Source: Mansonella perstans (lineage: Eukaryota; Nematoda; Chromadorea; Rhabditida; Onchocercidae). Taken from it: a stretch of DNA of 64,000 nt. Shown piece after piece: positions 11,414-23,503 of the stretch (positions within the stretch are counted from its first letter, which is position 1; every line of letters starts with the position of its first letter). The DNA lies in assembly GCA_037074765.1 (NCBI GenBank), contig JBAMDO010000162.1:62001-126000 (forward strand), given 5' to 3'. The notes beneath the pieces are model-generated. The model was not told where the DNA came from, made no database searches, and worked only from the letters and a program-made list of their open reading frames with translations. The position numbers were made by a program, and so were the translations under genes.

Positions 11414-13493
11414 TCAATTGATTCGAATAAGACAATAAACAGAAATAAAGAAAAAGAAATAAAAGAAACAAATAATTAGCAAAGGAAATTTAATTTAACG
11501 GATCAGGATTGGAATAACAGTAGTAATAGAAGTAAAATAGTGAATGGTACAATAGCAGTATGTATGGCAGTTTCAATCAACCAGTAATTACCCATTTCAA
11601 CTGGTTTTATCATATAAAATTTGAAACGTTCTGCAACAGTTGCAATTAAATGATTGTCATTTATTATTGTCGCTTATCAGTTTATCAATAATTTCTTATA
11701 CAAGCTTATCAATTTATCAATAATTTCTTATATAAAGCTACAGTAAATAAGCTATATTCTATTATTATTTTATTTATTTGATATTAATAACTAATAATTT
11801 ATGTTAATTTGAATGTAAAACTTTTTTCAATAGATAATTTAACATTTTACAACTAATTTAAAAGTACCTAAACAAAAGGGATAAGTTTAGTGTATAATCT
11901 AAGGGACAAATTGACCAATAAAAAGTTATATAATAGAGTGACCGATAGAACATATAAAAATAATCAAATGGATAGCATTTGAATAGTGCTCAAATCTGAA
12001 TAAATTTTAGTAAAATAAGTAGAGAAACGAAATGTTGTTTGTTTATGTATGCTTTATAGACTAATAGAAAAACATACACACACATACATGCATACACTTG
12101 ATACATACAACTGATACACACATATACATCACATACAACATACAACACACACACACACACATACATACACACACTTGTACCCATAATATCAATGTACTTA
12201 ACAAACATACATCGAGTTTGAGTTTATACGGACATACACGGATACACGCAGACACAGACACAGACACAGACATACATACACGCACATACACGATCGATAC
12301 ATCGTTGTCTTCGTGTCATTTAGTTGTTGAGTGGCCGGTGATGGTTTCAGTGTTACGACGGACTGATACATACATATATTTCTTTTACGCCAATGGCTTT
12401 CATTTGGTAATTTTACGCTGCAGTGCAGCTACACTGCATGCATTTTCATTGCAGTATTACTTGAAAGAGAGCAGAAGAAAGAGAATGGAAGGAAGAGAGG
12501 GACAGAGAAAATTTTAAGAAATTTAGTTAAGAGGAATATAAAATAATTAAAGTATAATTAACTTTTTACAATTGATTAAATAATAGGTTAAAATATTTGA
12601 TGTGAAATGTTAAAATATTATTTATAGTTTATATATATTTACTTTTTAAGACATAATGTAATGTATGTAGGAAGAATGTTGTATGATTAAGTGAAACGTG
12701 TAATTAATATTATTATTATTTGTTAAAAATTTGCGTTTTTTTTTTTGCTGAAATAATTTATTTTTGATTATTTTACACGTTTAATTAATTAATTGTTAGC
12801 GTTAATTAATTACTTACTACTTATCAATTACTTTAATGTGTAAATTACTCAAGAAAATTATTAAGTAAATTTGTGTGTTCTTTTATAAATGGAATTAATT
12901 AATTATTTAACTTGCTATAATTATTTTTGTACCGATATTTATATCAATTTTAATTATCTCATATAATATATATATATATACATCAATTCTTTGCATATTA
13001 TTTCCAGTGTAGTAAATTGCTATTGATTAATTAATTAAATTGTTTGTATGATATTTCATCAATTCTTTGCTATCTGTTATTTCGTCTTAATTAATAGTAG
13101 TAATAAGTAATATTAGGTGTGCAACACCTCCAATTATTTAAAAAAGTATGAAATAGTTGAATGGAAATATTATAAAAGATAAATATATGTTAAGGGTTGA
13201 AGTAAAATGTTAGTAATTATTTGACGAGTAATGATAATAATCCATGATAGCGACAGTTTGCTATTAAATCATTTCATTGAAATTGTTTGGAAATGTTTCC
13301 GGAAGTTGAAAAATAATTTGCACACAATTTTGATTTCACTTCATAGATATAATTCCGGAAGTGCATTACAAAACAAAAAAAAAAAAAAAAAATTCTAATT
13401 GCTTTGTGTAAAATTGCAATAATAAAATATAACAGCCATAATTAGCAAATTTGAATTATTCTCTGTATTTGTATTCATCTGTTGTTGTTTCAG
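11414..13493. other. Intergenic DNA upstream of mau-2, with CA repeat
   Basis: CA/ACATAC-rich tract at about 12070-12290 opens plus- and minus-strand ORFs that are repeat translations. A less AT-rich segment at about 12290-12480 contains a short palindrome (arms 12419-12425 and 12432-12438) but no convincing exon. The rest is AT-rich with TTAATTAA-type runs. The final 50 bases lead into the TGTTTCAG acceptor before the mau-2 start codon. Confidence 0.6.
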
Positions 13494-13494
13494 G

Positions 13495-16400
13495 ATGAAT
13501 GTGGTGGAAAATTATTTGCCGGAACGATATTTATTTGATCAGGCAGCTATATTGTTATTAGAAGGGGCTGAATTTTTCCGATCGCACAATCCTCCAAAAT
13601 ATAAAATGGCTATTAAATGTTTAAAGGTTCATTTTAAAATGTCTTTTATTTGTAGAAGATATTTTTCTTCATATATAGTTAGTATCTTTTGTAAAAGTTT
13701 TCTTTTGAACATTTGAATTTTTCATTATAATTTCTAATTCGTACAGGTATTCTTTATGAACAGGCAAAATCAGTGGAAATTTTTTCGCGCTCGATTTGTT
13801 TTAATTAAACTAATTAATTAACCATCGAAATATTTGAAGAATACCATTTCAGGCATGTTTCAAAACATTGATAACCCATGAAATGGCATCATTTGTTAAT
13901 TTTCAAATTGGAAAGTTATATTTTTATTATACAAAAAATATTGAATTAGCAAGGCATCACTTGGAACAAGCGGTATTTTCATTTTGTTTTTTGTCAAACT
14001 TTTTCACTGTTTGCATTATAGTAAAGCTTAAAATCACTGTCGTTACTAGCACAGTAAAGTTTTAAAAGTAAAGCAAAACTAGTACAGAAAGAAATTTTAA
14101 ATTTATATTTTTAATTAATACACCAGAAATTTGAACTTTTATTTGATTTCACAAAATTTGCGCTTATATTTATGCTTACGGAAAATGAAAATTTATATCA
14201 TTTAAAAGAAAATCTAAGATTCTATTATCATTAAGGGAGTGAAAATTATAGTAAAATTTGTAAGTAAAATATGATTTAGTGATAAATACAGTAAAATTTA
14301 CGTATACTTTAATTTATGTGTATGATTTTTTTTGCACGATTGTTTATTTTTGACTACTTAGTTTCCCATTTTTTCTACCTTAATTTTTAGTATCATGGAA
14401 TGAAAGAAGCAGGTACTGAATATACCAAATATCGAATTGAAATAGCCTGTACAATTGCTGAAGTGTATATGCAATTAAAAATTTTCGAGCCAGTAAAGCA
14501 ACTATTACGGAAGGAATCGGCGCATTCCCGAGATTTTCCTGTTATTCATGCACGTCTCCTATTTCTGCTTGCGGTATTATTTTCTCTTTTTTTTTTTTTT
14601 TTTTTTAAATTAGTCTTTATTGATGATTACAACAAAACGGGACCAATCATGTGTTCTTTTTTCGAAGTTTCTAAAAAAAAAAAAAAAAACAAATAATAGC
14701 TGCTAATGATTTAATCTAATAATTAATTGTTCAACTCTATCATCAATAATTAAAAAAGGGGCTTATAACGTTGAAGAAATAATCATGCCTTCCATGTTAC
14801 TCATTAATTAAACTTAGCTTGGTAGCTGAAGTAATCAATTTTTTTCAGGGAAACTGGATAATAAGATGGCTTAATTTAGCATGCTAAAAAAGAGACTTAT
14901 TTAAGGGATATTTGGCATTATTAGAAGTAAAATTTAAAAAATTTATTTTCAGATTAGATGAAAAAATAGTTTTTTTAGGAAATCCATAGAGCAATGAATG
15001 ATTGGAATAGTGCAAGTGAAATAGTCGAAGCTGGTGCAACATTGTTCAGTCAGCTTGGTGATCCAGCTTTGGAGTGTTATTTTCGTCTTTCATCTGCGAT
15101 GGTAAGTTTGGATAAAAAGTTGAATAGTAGGATTAATTGCGAAGATTCTAGAAATATATCTTATTTTAAAGAACAAAAATAGAACTTTATTTCAAACAAC
15201 AGCAAGGAAAGCGTTATGTTTATTGTCTTCATTGTTGAAAATTCAGGTTGCTACTTCCATATTCCTTTTTATAATTTTGGTAAAAAAAAAACCGGATAAA
15301 GATACCTGATAATGTAAAGCATGATTTAAAAAAGCAAAAAATTTCTCAAATTTTTACATAACGAAAAAAAAATTTCTTGTAAATAAATTTAATTTAATCG
15401 AAAACTTTCATCAATTACTATTTTTCATCAAAATTTTCATCGGTTGTGGTCACACATTTATTCTGTAATTTGTTTTCTGTGTAATTTTCGGACTAGTTAA
15501 TGAGATATCCGGAACATTTTCCACCTTTTTCAATCCGACAAAGCACTTAGGTCCAAAAATTTATTGAGTATCATAATTATATCATATTACAATATCATAT
15601 GTCGTCACTATTATCACGTTCTTCTTAATGTTGCAGATTATATCGATGGATTTAAGTCGAGAAGAAGAGCTGATGAAAAGTATAATGGAAGTAAGTGAGA
15701 AGCTAGTAACACTTAATGCCGATAATGCATGTTTGGATTATATCAAAGCTTTCTGTTGTACGGTTCAAATTTGTTTCTTCATTTCAGCTGGCTTGGTTTG
15801 TTATATTTTGTTAAATGAAGCGAATTTTAGCTTTTTTAAATTAAATTTAGTGAAAAATTTTCATCAGTTATTTGAAAATGGCTAGTTTTAGTTTCAAATA
15901 TCTTTTGTCCTTAAATGACAAAATTAAAAGTTGAAACGAGCCCATCTTGATGTATTTCGAAATTTTGAAATAGAAAATACTGGGATAGATTAAAATTCAG
16001 TCATGCTGCATTTGAAACCGTTAAACTTGGATTATAAAAACTAAAGAAAAAAAAAAGAATTTAAAAATATCGAAACTTTTTACTTTTAAAATTTGACTAT
16101 AGTTATACTAACTCAAAATTTGAACTAATTCAAAAAAGCAACAGGTTTGAATGACTAAATTTGAAAAAACTGAAGTTTTTAACGGGATATTTTATTGATC
16201 CAATTAATGGGATTTTTATTTAAGTTGATATATTTCAATTTCAACTGGTCAGCAGTTCATTTTATTGATCCAGTTAATGGGATTTTTATTCAAGTTGGTA
16301 TATTTTAATTTCAATTGGTCAGCAGTTCATTTTTGTTCAATGTTTTTTAGTTAAAAAGTACAAAATCATGCTTGCGACAATTGCAAACATTGGTGCAAAC

Positions 16401-19400
16401 GATGAAATTAACCTACGGTGAGGCAGCTCCGGTAATATGGCCAACTTTTGATTGGATGGGTAAAGAAACGTTAATTGCCCTTACTTACGTACTTACTGTG
16501 ATACAAAGTTTACAAACATGCCAAATTGAAAGGTTAGTTATATGTATTATATTAACTTTTGATCAATTAGTAATTGATGCACCTCTTGGTGTAGTGGTTC
16601 TTAGCGGTAGTAAAATGGTTGAAAGTTCATTCCTCATGATTAATCTTAAGCCACCATACTGGGCATGATGCGCATGCAATTCAGTGCAGGTGCTATCAAA
16701 TCAGTGGTGGCAAAAGTGGAAGGGAATTTAATCACAAATTCGTTGTTAAATTACATGGCGGATTTGTTTCATGTACCTCGTACAGCTATCATAATAATAC
16801 GGATGTGTGGGATGGAAGTTTCAAAAATTGATTAAAATTAAACTTCAGATGAGTATTTGAAAACTAGCTGCCAAATTACAAATTTTCCATTCATTTATTT
16901 AAATCATTCAGATTATTTATTGAAAGCTTATGATGTAGGAAGCGTCTGACTTTTATGCATTATGCATAAAGTCAGTTAAGTATTATTATTTAATAAACTT
17001 ATCTATATTTCATATAGATAAGTTTATTAAATGATACGTGAAGAGTATGGGCGTAAGATGCTGATTTGTATTGTTGAAAAAAAGTGTCGGATTTTCATTT
17101 CTTTAAAATGAATTGAATAGGTTTATTTAGTGATACATGGAAAATGCGAAGATTAGAATTTCAAACTTTTCAAGAGTATTCAAATTGCTAAGATAGATTC
17201 AGTTGTGATAGGTGATTAGGGAGCCTAAAAAATTCCAGGGACGTTAAGGATTTTTTCCAACACAATACAATAAATCTATAATGATGTTATATTTGATATT
17301 GTATACGCCTGATAACAGTTTAAAAAGATCACTATTTCTATATACAAAGCAATATTGTAAAACGCTGAAGTAATATTGTTATATGAAGCAGAGATTAAAA
17401 AATAATTTATTTGTGATCCCTTACAGAGCTCATAAATATCATTCTATTGCTATGCGACATATCACTGATATGCGACATCTAATGACCAAATCAAATTGGC
17501 CAGTGATAAGGCGTGGAGCGTTGGATTCATTGGCTGCATTTGAAATTATACTACTGGAAAATATTTCGGCTGCACAGTTAATGCTAGCACGACCATTGGA
17601 GACTATAAATGTTGTATGTTTAAAAATATTTTTTTTTTACTACTTTGATTATTTCAATATGTTAAAAAAATTTTACTTATTATAACAATTTGTAATTTTT
17701 TAATATCTCACTGAGGATGTTTTCATTTATTCCGTGTTTTTTAACATTTCATATGTATTAAAAAAAAAGGAATACCATGTAGTAATTTGCTTCCTTCTTT
17801 CGGATTGCCGGATTGCTTTCTTCTTCTCTATTATAATATGATTTTATATACTGAAAATATAGTGCGATATGATGAAAATTTACAAATCGTGAAATTTTCA
17901 AAATGTTATTGTTCATAGTTGAATATTGCTTTGTTTGTTATAATTTCTGTGCATTACGTAGTGTAACAAAAATCAGAGATTGGTAAATTTTAGAAAAATT
18001 TAAATGTTCCATTGCAAGATAGAATTTTGAATTACAAAGTTTCTTAAAACATTTCAGCTGGGTGCAATGATGGAACGAATGAGGCAAAGTAACGATTTGT
18101 TTGGTCATTTTGAAGCACAGTTGCATACACTATTGGTAAGTGCTCTATTATAAGCAATTAATTATCGCAGCATAATTTTGTCAAAATAGCGATGTTGTAA
18201 TGTTGTTGTTAATTTCTATAATTCAGTAGTAGTAGTAATAGTAGCAGTAAGTGACGGATTTCAGATGATAAAATAAGATCGGTGATTGTAGTGATAAAAA
18301 ATTGATAAAAAATGCAAAAAAATGAGAGAAAAAATGATGGATGAAAGAATGGTAAATTGTTTTTACTAGTTCTAATATTTTTATCATTGATTTATCAAAG
18401 TGTTAAGTCTAAATTCTGAATCTTCAATTTTAGACTTTAAAATCTTAAGGATCATTAAAATTAAGTAATTTCATTCATTCATTATTTTTCAAAATTTTGT
18501 ACTTTTTGATTAATTGTACTTTTTAGGGTATGTACTGTTGGTTTGTGCATTTACCAGATGATGCAGAGCGACAATTTCAGGCTGCTTTAAGGGTAAATGA
18601 TTGATTGTTTCGTGCAATCACAAATTTAAGAATAGCATCACTGTTGATAGTTTTTAGCTATTAAAATATATTTAAGTTCATATTGCTGAACGTATATGTA
18701 CATATTTATCATATGATACTTTTGATATATATGTATTTCAATTTGATGATTTTTTTAGATATTTATGAACTAAATAACAGTACATTTTACAGACAGCGAA
18801 AGATACAGAATCGTGGACTGTAGTAAATTTAAGCTTAGCAATCCTCTATTTGATGACATGTCGTGAAGCTGATTTTTACGGTTTATTCGAACGAATTACA
18901 CCCGGCAAGTTGCAGTCCAGTTCATCTCTTCTGAAAGCATCTGCCCATTTCGTACATGCATTGCATTCTTACTTACATTCCAGATTGCAAGAAGCTAAGT
19001 GAGTTTATTGTAGTACTAAATTTTCCTAACAAGCAAATCATATCTGTTTGCATATGGCTGGGCAAACAATTCATTTGATTTAATCTGAATAATTACATAA
19101 ATGATTTAGTTTGATTTATAGTAATAATTCATTTGATGAATAAAATTTTCGAAGTAATTCGCTTTAGGAATTTATAACAATAATTCAAATAATAGAATTT
19201 GTAATAAAAATTCAAATAACAGAATTTATAATAATAATTTAAGTACTATGTATTTTTTCTAAATAAACTAACATGAAAAAAAAAACGATCAGATTACTTT
19301 TATAAATTGCATAGATGATACGCAATATCCATACTACTTTGTTGCAATTTTTTACTTTTCCTTTTTTAAAATGTTGAAAAAAAAAAGTAATTTATAATTG

Positions 19401-20995
19401 TTGCAGAAGTCACATAACAGATAGCGTAACAATCGTTCGTGATGAAGGTGTGCCACGGATACAAGCTCTTGCAACGCTTCTTTCCGCTAAGCTAGTCGCT
19501 GTCGATGTGCCTGATATGTTAATTGCTGCAAATAATTTTGCAACAAAAAGTTCCGATCATTCGTTAGCGTTATGGTTAAATCAAATTATATATGGTTGGT
19601 TTTTTTTTTACTTTTAAATAAATTTTTAATAATTTATTACATTTACTCATTGATCGCTTCATTAAACTGTTAAGAAATATTTTTGCAAATATTGTCGCTC
19701 ATCTGTTTAAGATTTAAAAAGCTAAATAAATTCCTGTAATTATTGAAAAAGTTTTTCTAAATATTTTAAAAAGTTGAGTAAAATGAAAATAATTGAAAAT
19801 TCAAAATTTGAAACCGATATTGTAAGGTATTGTAACTGTCAGTATTTTGAATTTCACTGTTAATCAAACTGTTCTTCATGCAGAAGTTATTAAATTTAAA
19901 GTAATGAAGTCAAAAAAGATGATCGAATTCAATCAAATGAAACTTTTACTGTTCAGTTGGACTTGGCACTTTGTATTAAAATAGAGGAATTTAGGAATTT
20001 TTGAGCAGTTTTTATCAGTGCAAAAAAATTTTCTTTTTAATTTTTTCTTCGTTCAAAAAAGTAAGTTTTTTTTTTTAAATTTTTTTTTTAAACCATTAAA
20101 CTTGATTTTAAGAAACACAAATACAGTATGGACATGTTGAGCAAGCAAAAAGTGTTAAAATGAAATTTGATCAAATGCAAGCGCATATTTCACAAGCCGT
20201 ACAGGATGCTATTAATTCACCTGCACATTCATTAATTCAGGTATATTAAATGTTGTAATTGAAAGTTAATCAATTGCTGTAATTTAAAATTAATAAAATA
20301 CATATTATAAATAATAATTTCAGAAGTGCAATAATTCATTGATCGCTTTGATTTTATTTTTAAAATGATCATTATAAGCTAATCATATAATATGTAAATA
20401 TCGATGCAAAAAAAAATTTTTTAATCACTACTAATTTCAGAAATTTTTTTCATTTGAGTAAATACTTCCAATTTTACACTTAAACATTTTTGATGGATTT
20501 CTTTTCTTTTTGAAATAAACGCTTTTTGTAAGGGTATTTTTTGAATTTCTACATAAAAATTGCAAAGAGCTCTTTGTAATGATTTTATCATGATTCGTTC
20601 AATAAATTAAGTTTGTTTGTTTAAAGAAAAAAATCGAACTTGAAGTTGAAAAAAAGCCTTTTCAGTATTGTATTATTAAATGTGATAAAGTTGTTTTTGC
20701 TAATCCATTTTCAAATAAACTAATTTATCATTTTAAGCACTGATTAATTTATTTTATTGTAGTGATTTTGTCATTCTTTCAACATCAAGAAATTATTTAA
20801 TTTTCTTCTTATTTAAAACTTTCCACTATGAATAATGTACATTATACATATATATAGCATTTCTGTATTTGTGTTTAAATTTGCAAAATTTTCAAATCAG
20901 TTTGAAAATTTAATTTGAACTTTAAGAAAAGCAACATGTTTGTTATAATAACTGATTGTTATTTTTAGTGGGAAGGTGGTACAGATGTTTTATAA
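13495..20995 (+). CDS. mau-2: MAU-2/SCC4 cohesin loading factor subunit
   Basis: MAU2/SCC4 partners NIPBL/SCC2 to load cohesin onto chromatin; in C. elegans mau-2 also acts in axon guidance. I assembled 13 exons by phase: 13495-13626, 13853-13972, 14391-14573, 14979-15101, 15637-15795, 16351-16532, 17427-17610, 18058-18135, 18527-18592, 18793-18998, 19407-19594, 20113-20240 and 20969-20995. They give about 591 aa, close to the roughly 610 of human MAU2. The match to the animal family runs end to end: a helical TPR-like array, with YYTKNIELARHHLEQA, LREESAHS-like linker LLRKESAHSRDF, LKSTKSCLRQL, AQLHTLLGMYC, the CREADFYGLFERI block, and SLIQW before a short tail. The ATG follows a TGTTTCAG acceptor directly, so it is probably the start after spliced-leader or leader splicing. 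Several donors are weak (GTTCAT after exon 1, GTATTT after exon 2) and exon 12 uses TTTTAAG. An AATGAA at 21218 is the first plausible poly(A) signal. Confidence 0.93.
16191..16330. repeat. 70-bp tandem duplication in mau-2 intron 5
   Basis: Two adjacent 70-bp copies, 16191-16260 and 16261-16330, begin TTTATTGATCCA and end AGCAGTTCAT, with about six mismatches. The second copy ends 20 bp before the exon 6 acceptor AG (16349-16350). Confidence 0.95.
16551..16835 (+). pseudogene. Coding-like island in mau-2 intron 6, possibly a decayed DUF167/UPF0235 fragment
   Basis: The island is GC-richer than the surrounding intron. One plus-strand frame is open to a TGA at 16666-16668 (reading VIDAPLGVVVLSGSKMVESS). 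A second frame is open from 16662 to TAA at 16835, reading SAGAIKSVVAKVEGN and LLNYMADLFHVPRTAIIIIR, ending GMEVSKID. The second half has the spacing of the C-terminal half of the small YggU/DUF167 family (human C15orf40): a glycine-ended segment, L..Y.A..F.VPR.A, then a basic-hydrophobic end. The family's APP-DG-AN block is missing. A frameshifted retrocopy is one reading. Others are a nested short gene or an alternative mau-2 exon. The family call is from memory and weak. Confidence 0.3.
16988..17032. repeat. Perfect 21-bp-arm hairpin in mau-2 intron 6
   Basis: Arms 16988-17008 and 17012-17032 are perfect reverse complements (ATTTAATAAACTTATCTATA plus T) around a 3-base TTC loop. About 20 bp upstream, near 16948-16976, a second imperfect inverted repeat centres on TATGCATTATGCATA. 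No flanking ORF or terminal repeat is evident. Confidence 0.9.
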
Positions 20996-21223
20996 TTTCC
21001 GGAAAAGATGCAGCAATCAAACTAGCCAAATGGATCACAGTAATGGAGTAGATCTCGTAGTTCACAACCAGCTTCACAACATATATTTTGAACTTCTCGC
21101 AATGTTGCTGGTCGCAACAGATTTCCTGTAACTGAAAATAAGTGTTAAAGGTTGGACTGAATTTCCTATTCAAATAGGTAAGTTTGTTCAAAAAGAGAAT
21201 GTTTATTTCTGATAATCAATGAA
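20969..21223. other. Convergent 3' ends of mau-2 and the insulin-like gene
   Basis: The mau-2 TAA ends at 20995 and the insulin-like TAG is at 21022-21024 on the other strand, 26 bp apart. The first nematode-type poly(A) hexamer I see for mau-2 is AATGAA at 21218-21223, beyond the whole A-chain exon. The two mature transcripts are therefore predicted to overlap in antisense. Confidence 0.7.
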
Positions 21224-23503
21224 TCACCTATTTATTATTTTAACTATATTGTGATCTGATCTTTATAGATTATTTGTATCTATTTAAAATATTTTAGCGA
21301 CAACTGTTTTTTTCTACTTCATTTTTATTTCAAATATTTAAGTTATTTCAAGTTTGTTTGTATTTATGTGAATTTTATCACAGTGTGTTTTTGGACCGAA
21401 GGTCATTTGGGAAATGTTTTCATTTCTTTTAAGATATTATAATTATATGTATATATATATATATAGATTGATATATAGATATGTTTGAAATTTATTTATT
21501 TATATCAATTTCCTAATTTCAGATTTAATTTTTGTCATTGAATATATTTATATGTTTTTTCTTTATATACTATATAATTTTCCTATCTTTCTCTAGTCTG
21601 CATCCTGTTTATTAATATGGATGCAAATTTAAATGTGATTAGTTTTCATTATTTATTATTTACATGTTGCTTTTCTGTATTCCAATTCTAATTTTGGGTG
21701 TAAATTAGTTTTAAAGCAGTTTTACCATTCCAGTTAAGTTCAGTTCTCTGTGTGTGTGTGTGTGTGTGTGTATGTGTGTATGTGTGTATGTTGTGTATGT
21801 TGTGTGTCTATGTGTATGTGTGTGTTTTAAGGTATTTTATGAATTAAGTATAAATCAGGCCATGAAATATTCCGTGAAATAATTTTTTTATAAATTGTGA
21901 TTTGAGAATTAAAAATTATCTTTCATGTACTGAACAATTTTTTAATGCCTCATATGCTCAATAAATTAATTGGCCAAATATGTAAATGTATTAGCCAGAA
22001 AAAGAGAATAAAAAGCCAACTAGTTTTGTCAAATATCTGGGGAGAAAGGAGAAAAATGTGTTTCAGCATGATGTTACAAACAATTAACTTTTTTTTTGGA
22101 ACCAATTAAAATCTTAATAAATGTTGCAAATGGTTTTAGTCGTTGAGGAAAATTGATAAAATGGTGAAAAATTTTTGAATGGTTATTTTCAATTTTAAAA
22201 ACAACAAAAAAGTTTATTTCCAACAGTGCTTTAACTGATTTGTAACATTTGTCATTCCTACCATGAATTTCCGGTAAAAAAGGATAATACAATATAATAA
22301 TATTCTATTACCAAAAAAAAAGATAATAAAATGATAAGAGATGAGGGGAATACTTTGATGTGCTCAAATTAATCACAAATTGTTGTTACAAATAATTTAA
22401 TTTTCGTTGAGTTTCAAAAATTGTTAATTGCAAATAAAAATGGTTATGGATTATACGCAAGCCGGCTTTCTGGATGTAAAATTAATAATTCCGGAAAATG
22501 GTTTTGTCTTTTATCATATATGGTATGAGATTAAAATGATAATTTGGATAAGCGAATTCATGTTTTGCTTATTTTGACTTGAAAATAACTTAAATTCTTA
22601 GTTGGTTTTTTTAATTTTAATATTGTTAATTTTGTTTTTTACCATGATCTCTCTTTCTGCGACGTCGCTTCTTCATGTCACATGCCATCATATATGCTGC
22701 TGCAAATGACTGGCCACCTGGTGGACAAAGTACCAACGATCCAAAATTCTGTGCTGCAAAAAATAAAAAAGATAATGAAAAACAGCACTTCAATTAATCT
22801 ATGGCAATAATATTGCTTTAAATACCGAAAAAGCATATTAGCATTATCAAAATTGCTGAAAAAAATTTCATTTGGTATTTCGCGAGCAAAGCATTAATCA
22901 ATATCTGTAATTTTCCCGCAAGTTCTATTCCTAATCATTTTTATACATTTCAAAATATATAAACAGTTAGTTCATTCCTAAGCATCATAATTACATTTGT
23001 AAAAAGTAAATTTTAAATTTCCATAAGTCATTTGTTTAAATTTTGAAATCTGAAATGAAAGATGACTGATTGGCTGAAACTACTATAACTGTATGATTCT
23101 GATTCATCTAGTAAGTAATGGTAGAGAAATTAAAAGATTTTTCAAATTTCAAGTAACACTAATTAAGTATACCTAAATTTCTCTCAGTGAGCAATCACTG
23201 AATGCTCAAAATGTAAGTCTGCGAAATTAAGTTAAAATGAGATTAATTTGTATAAATTATTTTGTATAAATTATGTTTGAATTAATTAATAATTGAGTTA
23301 ATTAATTGATAATTTTAATTTGTTCGCTAAAAATAAAAACCAAATAACTAATGCATGTTCAATTTGAAAAGTTTAATTATGTAATTGTCTTCAGGTTAAT
23401 TAAAATTTAAAATAAACATTTCTCGAAGAATGTCACCTGTTATTGATAACCCAAGGATGGAGTATAAATAATAAAACAAAAAAAGTCGCTGTGCTAAATG
23501 CAT
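21022..23503 (-). CDS. Insulin-like peptide precursor
   Basis: A secreted insulin/relaxin-family ligand, expected to act on a DAF-2-type receptor. There are three minus-strand exons, all phase-matched: 23503-23437 (signal peptide), 22753-22643 (B chain) and 21131-21022 (A chain), giving 95 aa. Residues 1-22 start MHLAQRLFLFYYLYSILGLS, a clear signal peptide. The B chain carries LCPPGGQSFAAAYMMACDM (Cys32, Cys47), then the basic run KKRRRRKR (50-57) for convertase cleavage. A short linker precedes the A chain, with ICC (Cys77, Cys78), three residues, Cys82, eight residues and Cys91, followed by DPFG and TAG. Six cysteines in the canonical insulin layout predict three disulfides. Exon 3 has tandem acceptors (TTTTCAG then TTACAG, 6 nt apart), both in frame; the alternative drops Val-Thr. 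An ATTTTAG site about 50 bp before the ATG could be a trans-splice acceptor. The gene lies tail to tail with mau-2. I cannot assign a specific ins paralogue. Confidence 0.9.
21751..21830. repeat. (TG)n/(TATG)n microsatellite
   Basis: TG run followed by TATGTGTGTATG variants, inside intron 2 of the insulin-like gene. Confidence 0.95.

Noticed and set aside
12061..12517. Plus- and minus-strand ORFs across the CA-rich segment upstream of mau-2
   Set aside because: The 5' two thirds are CA/GT repeat translation; the remainder has no splice sites or recognisable composition.
16578..16637. tRNA-like A and B box strings (TTGGTGTAGTGG and AGTTCATTCC), suggesting a SINE head
   Set aside because: Spacing is roughly right but no cloverleaf folds and the B box is off consensus; kept only as an alternative to the pseudogene reading.
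20943..21191. 82-codon minus-strand ORF over the insulin A-chain exon
   Set aside because: It is offset from the true frame, which carries ICCEAGC and the stop; the ORF is a shadow.
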